Source: Epiperipatus broadwayi
Taxonomy: Eukaryota; Onychophora; Udeonychophora; Euonychophora; Peripatidae
Direction: 5' to 3'
DNA: 64,000 nucleotides
Assembly: GCA_028023455.1 (NCBI GenBank)
Contig: JAQFVV010000017.1
Coordinates: forward strand, 6,728,098-6,792,097
Each line of letters starts with the position of its first letter. Position 1 is the stretch's first letter. Under the pieces are notes generated by a model, which ran no database searches, was not told the origin of the DNA, and worked only from the letters and a program-made list of their open reading frames with translations. Shown here piece after piece: positions 46,650-59,235 of this stretch. A program made the translations under genes and the position numbers.

Positions 46650-47010
46650 TGGAACATTGGCATCAACAAGGGATTTGAGCGTTCCATCATCAAGTTTTCA
46701 ACTGTATGGATGGCTGAAGAGTTGGGGTGGAGTAGATTGAAGCCTGTTCATTAAACTTTGAAGATTTGCTATATCTTAATATAAACTGAGCACTGATTAT
46801 ATTTGTGTGTAGGAGATGATCTGGACCAATTGATGAGTGCTGGTTCAGCATGAAATGCGTATATTGGACATTTTCACATGTGTGAGGTCATGTGTATCAG
46901 TTGTATGAGATAAGAATCTATAGCTGAAAGGAGCTTGAAAGTTTGTGTTCGAATCTCCAGTAATTACATCTAAACTTCAAGTATATAAATTATATTTGTA
47001 TTGAAATATC
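46650..47010 (+). mobile_element. SINE family H, long copy with hammerhead
   Basis: The left part (CCATCATCAAGTTTTCAAC, then TATGGATGGCTGAAGAG) is shared with the copies at 58.5 and 58.9 kb. It is followed by the hammerhead head (46813-46870), box-B-like GTGTTCGAATCT near 46948 and the AT-rich tail ending TTGTATTGAAAT. A 14-bp deletion after TTGG removes the outer stem I strand. Confidence 0.85.
46813..46870 (+). ncRNA. Hammerhead ribozyme-like motif in SINE
   Basis: CCAA at 46826-46829, core TTGATGA at 46830-46836 (first base changed from C), stem II GTGCTG (46837-46842) with CAGCAT (46846-46851) around GTT, GAAA at 46852-46855, self-complementary ATGCGTAT at 46855-46862, then TTGG at 46864-46867. 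Stem II and stem III are excellent; one core base and outer stem I are lost. Confidence 0.65.
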
Positions 47011-47297
47011 TATTATTTTAGAATCATCTATCTTTTCCTTTCTTATCATTGGTTTAATATTCTTTTAATTGATTTTTGATGCTGCATTTCTAGTTCAGGC
47101 TTTGTAGAGATTAGTTTGTCAATGATATGTTTGTTGTTAAGATATTTTGGTGATGGATTATTACTAAATTGCTAGACACACATCAACAGCATATCTCCTT
47201 CAATTAAATGCACAGTAAAATTAAAACATGAATGACAATTGGTATTTTTAGGAATTCTTAAATAAAGTTTAACTTATGATAAAATTAAAACAATTAT

Positions 47298-47565
47298 ATA
47301 TACTGTGTTTCCCCGAAAATAAGCCCTACGATGATTTTTTGGGATGCTCATAATATAAGCCCTACTTAAGTTTGTCAGCCGAATGGATGGAATTCCATTC
47401 ATCTCACGAAACACATGGGGGTTGTCGAAATTATAAAGTAATGAATGTATAAATAAACATAAATGTAGATTATTGTCCATAAAAAAATAAACAAGTCCTA
47501 AGATATCTTTTGGAGCAAAAATTAAAAACAAGACCCAGTTTTATTTTCAGAGAAACAATATATAT
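47298..47565. mobile_element. MITE with CCCCGAAAATAAG terminal repeats
   Basis: The left end reads TGTTTCCCCGAAAATAAGCC (about 47303). The right end at 47540-47562 is its degraded reverse complement (TTTTATTTTCAGAGAAAC). Flanks are TATATA-rich. This terminal motif belongs to a widespread class of small non-autonomous DNA transposons. The minus-strand frame inside is non-functional. Confidence 0.7.
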
Positions 47566-48159
47566 ATAATGTTCATTCAGAAAAATATTTAAGACTAAAA
47601 ATTTTATCGTATAGAATTACAAAAGTTGAAATTACATTATCACTAAGGAAAAGGTCAGAAGTCATCTAAAAAATTTTTTTCCACTTAGCATAAACTGCCA
47701 TGAAGAATAGTTATTCATCATTTATCATAAGAAAACCTTAAGTAGACAACAAAAAGAAACATCAAAAGATAAAACAGTGATAGATGTTGTATTGTATCCA
47801 TTTATACCCCAGTCTCAGACAAACTAAAGAAAATCTGTCGGTGTAATATTAGTACAGATTTCCAAAGCCATAACACAGTGTGACGAATTCTATCTTCTGC
47901 AAAGTCTAAACTAGAAATGCTGAAAAACTAGAACTATGCATCTATGAAATTCCATGTGGATATATATTGATGAAATTAAAGTCACTCTGTTGAAAAACAA
48001 TTGGAAGAACATGAAACAGTATTTAAAGAGAAAAAGACAGATGTATAAAAAATAGCAGATAATGCAATTGCCTATGAACTTAAGCTTGATTAGGAAAACA
48101 TAAAACTATTGGACAGAGAATAATAAATAGATAAGCATATACTATTTCCGCTTTAATCT

Positions 48160-48270
48160 TGGCAGAATAGCTTAATTGATTAGAGCATCAGTTAAATTCA
48201 GTCATCATTAATTTAAAGGTCACTAATTCCAACCTCATATTAGGCAATCATTTGATCAGGCCGGTAACAT
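48160..48270 (+). mobile_element. tRNA-derived SINE, plus strand
   Basis: GGCAGAATAGCTTAATTGAT and TAGAGCATC match box A and the D-arm of a tRNA. About 50 bases on, GGTCACTAATTCCAACCTC matches a decayed box B. No closing acceptor stem is seen, so this is a SINE head rather than a tRNA gene. Confidence 0.6.
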
Positions 48271-51200
48271 TTGAAGAAATCGAAAGAAAAATTGTACTCA
48301 GTATATTGCATACAGTGCTTGTAACGAGAGAAATTACCCAGAATATAAACATGAATTATTTTGACAAAAACAGAGCCGAAGAAGAATCCTAATTTAATCG
48401 TATTAATGCTTAATGGCTGTATTTTTTTTTTTAAAAATCAAATTAGTGCTTTTGCTGTTGTTTTGACATTTTTGAGAATATTAACACAAAGTTCTATAAT
48501 GATTCTAATCCAACATTACTGTTGGATATGTTATCTGCATATCTTTAATGCTGTTTAATAATATTGATGTTTTTGCTGGTCTAAAGGTAACATTGGATTC
48601 CATGGAAATAGGTAGCTCACTAAGTAAGAACTTTTGTTCCTCGTTGTGAAATCATTTAAACGCTGATATGAAATCTAATTCTCTCATCTTATAGATGATT
48701 TTATTTATTGGAATTTTTTCACTGCCTTGGTTTTGTCATGCAGTTCAACTGTGGGGGTTTACAATATTCTTTTCAAAATTCTTAGGTAAGTAATTGTTTT
48801 TATTTTATATGAAATGTATTGGTTATTATTACGCAGTCTTCATCAGTCAAATATTTACACAAATATTTGTAGATATTCTGAATATGACTATAATTATTTA
48901 TAAGTCATTTGTTTTTATCAGAGCATCTGAACTTTCATTACATCACACAAATTTCTATCTACTTTCAGTACTTTGTGGAGGGATGTACATTAATACGCAT
49001 TGTAAGTTTTTAATTTTATGAGTATATCATTTATTTTTAGCTCAATTCTATCAAAACTATCCATGGCTTATTTGAAAAGGTGCATATTCTTGTTGCTTCT
49101 GTAGTGTGGGAGGTTGGTGTCTCTTCGGGATTGATGGATAGTTGTTATAGGATTGATCTAAAGGTGAATGTTGCATTGATAAATCAAAAACTTACAATAT
49201 CTAATCATTTAGGTACATAGTGCAAACTTGAAAAGCTGCTTCTAAATTTCAATTGAGTAATGACTATAATCATCAGAAACTGTAGTCTTCATGCCCATAT
49301 ATATATATATATTGTGACCCTCTGAATGGGCACAAGGAATTGAGATGCTTTGTATCTGTAGTGAATAGTTGTATTGTATTTAAAAAAAAAAATGAAATGG
49401 CCTTAGAATTTTAAATATTTTGCTGGGGATTGTTTAAAGTCTTAGATATTGATTGTTTATGCATTTGATTAACCACTTTATAAGTATTTAATGTTGTTAT
49501 TATAATAGATGAAGTATTTAATGCAAGAAAGAGGGGTTGTTTATTATAGGAATTGGTATATTTTGGCAGGAAAATGCAAGGTTATTTTATGTTAGTGTTT
49601 AGTATTGATTTGAATGGTTTCCTAATCCCTTGTTCATTGATACTTATCCCTTTTATCCACATTAACAGCCATCTCAATTATATTTAGTCAAGATAATTTA
49701 ATATTTATAGTACAGTGTATGTGCATAAATGTATATCTGTATCATGTTTCATTTCATTTTCATCTTTCAATAATATTAAACAATAGTACACTTACAATAA
49801 AGACATTTAAAGTACAGAAATTATCTTTAATAATTTAACAAATATATATATAGTTTTTCCAATGATTAATGGATATTGGGATAGGTGAATTATTTTATAA
49901 ATTAAATAAATTATTCATTTTGTTTAACAGTTAATTAATATTCATTCCTTTCCAGTTTGTAAAAGTTATTTTTTTTTTTATTAATATTATTTTTTGTCTT
50001 GATTTAATTGTAAAAATCAGAATGATTTTTTTTTTTTAAGAAAAGATTTCTTGCATATGTAATTAGCTTAAGTGCAAAAAGGTGGGAGTTGACCCCTTTT
50101 GAAGGGAAATTACCTTTTTTTTTGATGGGGGGAAAAGAGATATCTATTTAACAGAGAGTTGAGATTTAAAATTGCTCATTATTGTTATAAGTGCAGCCAG
50201 TAAAATTGCTCTTCCCTGCTGTAACAAATATATATTTTTTTTTAAGTCAAATTAATTTTAAAAAAGCTTTGGAATAAACTTTTGGGAAAGTTATAAGAAA
50301 TTCATTACGGAAAGGTCTTCAATTGGAATGCAGGGCTAAAAAAATTTAAGAAGGTACATTGGTTTTTTATTTCTCTCCTTAATTTTAAACATTTGAATTA
50401 ACCACCTTATCCTTATTAATATTTTAAAATGAATATCGATAATGTTAAGCTTGCAGTACTTCATTTAATTATCATTATGAATAAAAATAAAATGCACGAA
50501 CTTTATAATTATCTACGTGTGTTGTATAATATCTCTTGGAAATATGTGCAGAACAGTTTTGCAGAGTTTATTTTAATTTTTCACTATATTTTTTTACTTT
50601 TATAAAAGTTAAATATAAAATTTAAAGGATATGTGTATTTTAATGTATCACGCCATTCTTAAACTCATTATGGAAAAATGACAGTATTTATTTATTTGGT
50701 ATTTCTAAGAATAATATGTATTTTTAATGAAAGAAATAAATGTGAATTACCCAAATAATCAAAGGATGCTAATCTTTAGATGCATGCTTAAATTGAATGG
50801 AAGGACGTGAATGCGGTTGTGTTTCTGTTCTCTTCGATAAAGATGCACTATAATAATAAAGTATTATTAATTGTGGAATTGCTAATGAATCATGATATAT
50901 TATTTGACAATATTTAGAAATAAACTATGCATATACTAGATTAAAAATGTCGAATGCTATTTAAGAAAATTTTAAGAACAATTGCTTACTTAATTTAAAA
51001 CTACTACGGAGTGAATGAAATTAATTCCTGTTCAACTGTAGCTAAAAATGGCTTATATTTCCGTCATAATAAAAAGAGAAATTGATTACTTATGTGTGAT
51101 TTGGTAAGCTCAAATAGCTATGCTATGAACATTGGAGGCGCTGGATCATATTTAATTTATGATTATATTTTTTGTTTTTTGGTTATCCTGCAGAAATTCA

Positions 51201-54200
51201 TTTTATGTTCGAATTCAGTTTGGAATCCGTTCCCATTTCGTTTCATAAACCCGGAGTAGAACTTTGCAAGTGAACTTTTTATTTTAAATCATAGAACAAA
51301 TGACTTTTGTTTCTTTATCTTTCCTTTATTACTTGTCATCATTAATGTATATGATAGACAGATAGGTATATTTAAAATTATGTTTTATTTATAATTTTGG
51401 GCTATTATGATAGCCTAGATCGTCTCGGAATGCGTATTCACAAGTAGTGGATACGTTGGTAAAAATTGATTTTATACAAATATGTCTTATTTTTCTTTTA
51501 TGAAGGTAAAGGAAAGAAATATATATATTTTTTTATATTATATTATTAGAGAGAGGTTTACATTTATTTTGTATATTTTATTATCTCAAAAGTGAGAATT
51601 TTGGCTTTAAAATCAACGAACGTATAATTGAAATAGTTTGCTAGAGATGATAAAGAAACACGTTCGTAATAATTATAACTATTAAATTTTAAAAGTAACT
51701 TAAAGTCTATTCTGAATTAAAGGTTATACCTTAATGTATTATTTAATTACCGTGTTGCTCGCATAGTATATAACTTAGAATTATTATTTTTTTTTGTATA
51801 TTCTTGCTCACGCGTGTGTGTCTGTTTGCACAATTATAACACTTGTTTGACAAAGTTCCGTTTGTGAATATTTTATGTATAAATTTCGGATGTTGTCGTA
51901 TTCTAAAGAATTGAATGGATTAATAGGTTATCTGTATGTATTTATCTGCCAGCGTGTATATATAATGTTCGATATGTAGAAGAGCTTTGGGAATGGAAAG
52001 TAATCTGTATGCGTTCTATATTTGTAGGGATCAGAGATTTTGCCTATTTAGTATATTTCAATAATTTTCCATGTGTAGAGCCTAGTTTATATTATATGCA
52101 TATGATGAAATGATAGTTTTGAAGTTAAATGATGTTTTCTTATAGTCCTAGTTATGAGGAAAAAGTCCCCACCAATGGTGTATTTCGGAATTAGATGAAT
52201 TATTGTAGAAGTATTAAGTAAAGAGTTTATTTGCTCCTTATGTGAATTCCCCTTGGAACATGTGGTTTATATAATCGTGAAAATATAGCTCTGTGTTATT
52301 AATATGTGGCCAGATAGATAGCTGAAATCAAATTCTTGATGTAATATTAGTGTCTTATTTTATTTATTGGTTTACGACATTGTCCGAAACGAAGTAATTG
52401 TTTAATATTTTCTTGATGAATGGATGATGTGTAGAAAAGATTGTTTTCTATTATTGTTGCTTAGACGCACACACACGCGTAATATAAACAATATCGCGAA
52501 TATAAAAGTATAGAGTTACATTCATTTAAATAAAGGTATAGAGTTATTGAAATTAAAACGGGAAATAGATATTTTAAAACACAATATATTTATTTAATAT
52601 AGAGTTGTAAATCATCAAATCATCAGAATGAATATGATCTTATTGCTTGCGTGAAAGGTATATGTAATTTTAAAAAAAAAATGATTATTTCATTAGTTAG
52701 AAAAAGTTGCTTTGTTGATGGCCAAATATGTTAGTTTGATTTATTTTATTAATCAATAGAAAATCCTCTCATAATAAATATTTATTGTGCCAACAATGTA
52801 ATATATTATGTAGTTAATAATATGTTTGAATGAAATGCTTAATTAAAGCAGATATGCAAAGTTAGAAGATCAAGTTTTGTTGTTAATTTCGGATTTCAAA
52901 AGGGTATAAATAATGTAATATCATGGGGATAATCACAAACTGATGTTCAAGGTTTGTTAAGAATTTTAAATCATTAAGACAAGCAGTCTTATTGTAAATA
53001 ATTACTTAAATTAAATTTTCAATATAATAAATGATTTGTTTATTTATTAAAAAAACCTGTGTCTTGAGTTATTCTTGTATACATTCGGGTACTAATTTCC
53101 ACATCTCCACATTTCATAGATCTATTATAAAATAGATATATTATTTTATAGCTATAATATCAAATTTGCTGGTGTCTGACAATCTTGTTTTCTTAATCCA
53201 AACATTATAAAGATCAGTTTCCACTTGATAAACGTATAAGGAAGGTTGCCAAGTTAGTATATTTGTTAGATGATGATGTGAGATTAAAATACCATATTCC
53301 TTTCATTATCTTATTGCTAAACACAGTACAATATCTAGTCAATTTATTTTATTACATTTTATCATACTTTAGAATTACAACTTATGGGCCAATGTATTTT
53401 ATTTAATTACACTGTGTTTTTGAAGTTCCCTGAGATCGTATTGTTTATTCCTTGATTGGCATTAAGGTAGTTGTTTAGATTATGATATGCCAAGTCATAG
53501 AACTGTTTAGTAATATAATTATAGTAAGCTGATATATGTTATACTTGTATGAGGGAAGAAATTTAAGTTAAAAAGGATATTTTAATAGACTGTACAAATA
53601 AACATTGTGATTCTTTATCATGTTTCTTCTTTCATTTATTTATAATCATATATCTTGTGAATTTCCTATAGCCTCCCACTGAGTTGAGCTGAATGTAGAC
53701 TTAGGTAAAGAATCTCAGTAATAATTTTGTATAAGATGGCACCATGGGCAGTTATTCATATGATGTATATGAATGGTTGGGAGTGTAGGTTATAATATAT
53801 ATATATGATGCTTTCTTCATCAACTATTAACTTCATACTATCCATTAATATCTATCTATTCATGTTTTATAATGTCTTCCTTTTTTTATTTATGCCTTGT
53901 GTAATACCAAAAATAACAGTTTTTAATTTCTAATCTAACTTCCTCTTTAATAACTCTCTTCAATAATATTTGTTACCGTTCACTAATCATCAATGGTAAA
54001 TAATTTTTTGTAGATGATGTTTTTAAATGCCAAGGTTCTTCATACTGAAAATTTTGTCACTATTTGTGTATCACAATCATATAATTCATTAATAAATTTA
54101 CATATGCCCAGATATTTTCTTTCTCTAGTTACTCTTAATTTTATTTTTTAGTAGTTAACATCACCGGTGACATTATTCTCTTTGTTATCTAATTTAATCC

Positions 54201-55042
54201 CCATAATTTTGTTTTTTTTTCTTTTTGTTTTCTCTTTGCCAAACACTTTTGTTTTTGGCTATGATTATGCATATTCCATATCTCTTTTCTATCTCATTTA
54301 GCTTCTTTAATTTTGATTTCAGTATATCTTCTACGTTGTGCACTGATATTCTTTCAAATTTTTTTTTTTAATCATTATTTGCCAGATGGGTGATGGACAT
54401 GCTTGATGAGATTGGATCTCCCTATCTTGCGGCTTTTCCTATTTTAGACCAGCTTCCAATTTTTCCCACATTAACAATAAGTATAATTTTAAAAAATACA
54501 TATAAATGAGTATACTAAAAAATTTAAAAGCATTAATGGAATGTACTGAGTTTTCATGAAGTATCAAATCACACATATTTTGACTTCATAAGTTTGGACT
54601 ACTTTCTTTAACCTGGAGGGGTAAAACTTAAATGCCTGGAGGAAACAATACATCCAATGTGATTATTGCAGATTAAACTAATATCTTAATGCTGTTAATT
54701 TTGTTTTATGAGGGATAAAAATGTATCAGTTGCTTTATTAAGGATATTTTCTATACCCGTTATATATATTTTTTTACTGCTACATTAAAGAAAAATTTGT
54801 ATATATCTTATTGTCCCACATAAATTTTTTGAGAAGGCTAAGAATATTCCAGTAAACCCTCAAGGGGTAGCCAACTATGATTATACACCGCTGATCAAAG
54901 ATGATTTACAATTAATTAAACAGCATTGTTTATAATCTAAGCAGACAGTTTACTTCAAAATTTGAAATGTAAATAATTTAGAGTGCATTTTTCATAACGG
55001 CACAGGGATCAGACTGACTTATGCTAATGATGCAGTTTGTAA

Positions 55043-55186
55043 TGAGGAGTGATTTTAATACTCATGGATAATGTCCCAACTCCTCACTGAAGAGACCCAT
55101 AGGTCGAAACCGGTCTGGGGATGGGGACCACGATTTGAATGCCTTCTCTTGTAGTAGCATTTATCATAAATAAAAAAAAAAAAAAA
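55043..55186 (+). mobile_element. Hammerhead-bearing retro-sequence with A-rich end
   Basis: The hammerhead at 55073-55128 is followed by about 40 bases and an A run (55169-55186). Directly after it the sequence AGCTTGTTTAGAGCTATTAG matches the outer end of the 39-kb inverted element. The unit may be a retro-inserted RNA with an A tail that landed in that older element. The left border is unclear. Confidence 0.5.
55073..55128 (+). ncRNA. Hammerhead ribozyme, apparently intact core
   Basis: Stem I: GTCCC (55073-55077) with GGGAC (55124-55128), and TCCTCA (55081-55086) with TGGGGA (55116-55121), separated by an internal loop. Core CTGAAGA at 55087-55093. Stem II GACC (55094-55097) with GGTC (55102-55105), loop CATA. 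GAAA at 55106-55109. Stem III ACCGGT (55109-55114) is a perfect palindrome, suited to dimer pairing. The cleavage triplet GTC is at 55113-55115. Every conserved position fits the hammerhead consensus. Function is inferred from sequence only. Confidence 0.85.
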
Positions 55187-56309
55187 AGCTTGTTTAGAGC
55201 TATTAGCACGCTCTTAACTTTACATATTAGTAAGTGCAAGCTATATATAAGTCATGTGACTTCTGACTTGTTACTATTACTGTTATAGATTTGAGTAATT
55301 TTGAATAAATTGGTGTATATACTGGGAGACGACTTGGTTTTGTTTTTAATTTCCCAGAAAGGTTTTTTGAAGAAATATGTTATTGGCAGATTATAATAGA
55401 GATATTAACATTGCTATTTTTTAATTGGATTGTGGCCAAGTTGGCAGTGTTAGTTTATCAGAAGCTTTAGATGTGGCAAAATTTTGAACAGTCATACAAG
55501 GAATTTCGGGGAATTCTTCAATATTGAGTTCTCTAGATTAAATTAACAAACGTTATTTAATAAATGATTTTATTACAGCATACATTTGAGGATGTCGATT
55601 TTGACTTTTTATGTGTCCTTTTGATTCATAATCGGTTGGGATTTATTTATGTAGCCTTGTTATCTAGTAACAATGAATATCGTGTATATGCCAGACTTTG
55701 TAGGGACTAATAGAAAATATGGTAATTACAATATTGGGAACTGTATCGATAATTTTAACAGACCCAGTATGAATTATGTTTGCAGCTAAATATAAATATG
55801 ACATACTTTCTTTATATCAATATGAAACCTTTTCTGAGTATATCAAAAAATTAAGTTTACCTAATAATTCTATTGATATGATGATTAAAGTTTTTGCATG
55901 ATTTTATTCTGGAGAATATTTAAATAAGTTTAGACATTCACCACTGAGTAATAATGCTGTTTAGTCCTTAAAATATACACATAATAAATGCTTTTTTTTT
56001 TTGGTTTGTTTTTCTGAATGGAGCCTTGTTTTAAATCTTAATTAAACTGAAACAAAGGCTTGGTCAGTCATTTACTATTTATGGAGGATTTAATAGCCCT
56101 AGTACATTTTAATTTTTTTTATAAAACAGGAGCTTGAGTTGTATGTTTATGACATAACTTTGTTTAATCATAACCATTAGTGAATTAAATTATATATGCT
56201 ATCATTTGTTGCGTCATTTTATTGCATTGTATACATCTTCCATGCAAATGAGGCTCTATTGCCTAGTAAATATAGATGTCATTGGCAGAGAACATGTGCA
56301 TATATAGTT

Positions 56310-56374
56310 CCCCCCCCCATGTGTCATAGCATCAGCCGGAAGCTAACCCGGGACAAACTACCAACACTTGAAGT
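56310..56374. mobile_element. 65-bp GC-richer insertion with 14-bp duplication
   Basis: GTGCATATATAGTT occurs at 56296-56309 and again at 56375-56388. Between them is a block starting with a C run and containing AGCCGGAAGCTAACCCGGG, much less AT-rich than its surroundings. The source is not recognised. Confidence 0.7.
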
Positions 56375-58479
56375 GTGCATATATAGTTGTTTATATTGTT
56401 TGTAATATTAATGTATATAATATTTACTTCAATTCAGTAAGATTTATTAATTCGTATGTCTTTTTATTTTTAATACAGATGAAATGTATGATACAAATGA
56501 TAGTGTTAATTATGTAAAAATGTGTCTGTATATGAAAATATCCAGTAGATAATTTGTGTTATATTGATAAAAGTATATCTTTTTTTTAAAAAAAATGACA
56601 AATTTTTTTTTGGCACTCTGGGTGGACAGGGGGAACATTTCTTCACATCAAATGAAAATTTGATTAATATCAAGTCCCCATTAAGAAATAAAAACTATCT
56701 ACTACTAATCAGATTTATATTACTGATATAGCCTTAGTAACTCCTGATAGATCTTATTTGGTACAGTTCTTTTTACAAAGTTCTGTAAAGTGAACAATGA
56801 AATATCAAAGGAAATGTTTGATGGAAAAAATATAACACAACAGGAATAATGCAGAGATTATTATTATTATTCATATTAAAAGTCAGTGTAAAAGTTCTTT
56901 TTTGGCAGTGATAACTCCAAGTCACTCAACAGATATTAGCTAATTTAATATTGAAATATGAAATCCAGATAGGTAGGAAGGAATAATGAGATTAAAGGAT
57001 ATTTATGTATGCATTGCATTTTTGCCTGAAGGCAAATGAAGCTATGAAGCAGTAGTGACGCTTATCAGCAGCAATTATAATTAATTTCAACTCGTCATTT
57101 CTTTAATTTATTTCCGGATCTCTATATAGATTTAATGAATCCTATACATTTATAGAAAATGTATATTATATACAACAAGTATAAACAGAATCACATGCAC
57201 AAACAATTCAGCATATAAAACAACTTGTATACCTACTGTTTTATCATTAGTGGTAAGCCAAACCACATTTTGATTTTATGCAAATAAATAATGGTCACAA
57301 AATGCACACCTACTCACAACGTTATAACAGAACCTTCAATATGTCATGTGAATACTGCATTTTTTTTTTTTTTTTATGCTTGGAGGTTTTTACCTCCCAC
57401 ATAATCTTTTTACCATTTCAGTATTACTGTTTTAAAAAGTTATTTTAATTTTCACATTCCAAGCTGAAACAAAGATGAATGTTAGAATTTACTGACAACA
57501 TAAAAGTGGCACAGAAAATAAAATGGGACAACAAATTGTATTGTTAGTTGAATATTACTGATAACTAAATATTCATATAAATAGTTGTTAAAAATTATAG
57601 TTGTAATATGTATGGTAATAAAATATATATTTAAGCATTTGCGATAAAATAGTAAAAAGAGAAGACTATTTTTTCTAAATCGGTATATAATAAGAAAAAA
57701 TGATCACACTCCAGTGAACAATTGTCAGGGTTTTGATTCTCTTCAAGAATAATGCAAAAATAAAAATAATTGTTCTTTTTTTTTTTTTGGTTATTTGAAA
57801 GAAAAAGTAGAAGAGATTTATTGTTACTATTGAATACATATAGACAGTCCTAAATAAATAAAATATTTTACTTCGTTTGATGTGCACATTTCTTTTTGAG
57901 TTTATGATAATAGTATTTAAATGTATGTTATAGTATTTGTAAATACTTTGAATAATAATTGTCATTGCACGTAATAATTTTTTTTTAATAAGTGATTAAT
58001 AAAATTGCATTCTCAATTTGTAATCACTCTCGTTTTTAAATTAAATATCAAAAGAATGACCAGAATAAAGGGATGTTCAATTCTCTAAGAGTAATTATTA
58101 ATTGGAAACTTTACCATATGTATATAATTGTTCATATTTCCATTTAGTTTAAATTTTAGTATTAACATGAAACCGCAATAAAGACTTAAAATTATGTATA
58201 ATTTCCTAAGACTGTAAATTATATACAAATTTATGTTAAATTTTTTGTTCAGAAATAAATTCAAGGCCATGATACTGTTGTGTGCAGTGCACCATAATTT
58301 TTAGAAATAGGTATAAAACCTATTGTGGGAGACACCGAAATTAATTTGAAATAAATGAATTTAATTAATTAAAGAAAATAAACTAATGTATGAAATTTCA
58401 GACCATAATCTGCAGCATTAAATATGTGTATATGTTAATAAATTTTAACATTTGCAATGTTTGTATTATTAGTCTTTTA

Positions 58480-58850
58480 ATTAGAAGGGATTTGAACCCA
58501 GACTTTCATGTTCCCTTCAGTTATCCACTCCATTTTATACAACCGATACACATGACCACATATATATGAAAAAGATAAATGATCTCCAATATATGCATTC
58601 CGTGCTGAACCAGCAGTTGTCATCAGTTGGTCCAGATCATTATTTCCCACACATATATGTAATCAGTGCTTGGTTTATATTAGGATAGTAAATTTTCTCC
58701 ATTCTCCAAATCTTCAGCCATCCATATCGTTGAAAATCTGATGATGGTATGTTAAAGCTCTTGTTTGTCAATTTTATTGTCATACTCATATTGTCCGTCA
58801 TTCTGACTCTTCACATGAAGGATCTTAAGATCATTTAAATACTCAAAAGA
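58480..58850 (-). mobile_element. SINE family H, minus-strand copy with extra upstream sequence
   Basis: Read on the minus strand: a coding-like stretch ending DNKIDKQEL (58752-58850), then CATCATCAGATTTTCAACG, GGATGGCTGAAG, the hammerhead head (58581-58640) and GGGTTCAAATCCC. In the hammerhead the core CTGATGA (58620-58626) is intact, but three bases (CAA) are inserted before stem II and GAAA is GGAA. Confidence 0.85.
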
Positions 58851-58899
58851 GGGATGGGCAGAATACAGGCTGAATCTGTAATATTTAAATACAAGTATT

Positions 58900-59235
58900 G
58901 TATATATACTTAAACTCGATATAATGATATGAATGGCTGAAGAGTTGGAGAGTGGAGAAGATTGAAGCCTGTCCATTAAAGTTTGAAGATTTGCTATCTT
59001 AATATAAACCGAACACTGATTACACTTATGTATGAGAGATGATAATCTGGACCAACTGATGAGTGCTGGTTGAATACAAAATGCATATAGTGGAGATCAT
59101 TTGTCTTTTTCACATGTATATGGTTATGTGTATCGATTGTATAAGATGGAGTGGATGACTGGAGCTTGAAACTGGGTTCAAATCCCCTCTAATTACATCT
59201 AGCTTAAGTATATATACTATACTTGTATTTAAATT
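58900..59235 (+). mobile_element. SINE family H, plus-strand copy
   Basis: About 335 bp: TGAATGGCTGAAGAGTTGG at the left, the hammerhead head at 59043-59103, GGGTTCAAATCCCC near 59173 and the tail TTGTATTTAAATTATCAT. Core CTGATGA (59056-59062) and CCAA are intact; the right half of stem II and GAAA are altered (GAATACAAAA). It forms an inverted pair with the copy at 58480-58850. Confidence 0.85.

Noticed and set aside
48160-48270. tRNA gene
   Set aside because: Box A is good but box B is decayed and no acceptor stem closes; it is a SINE head.
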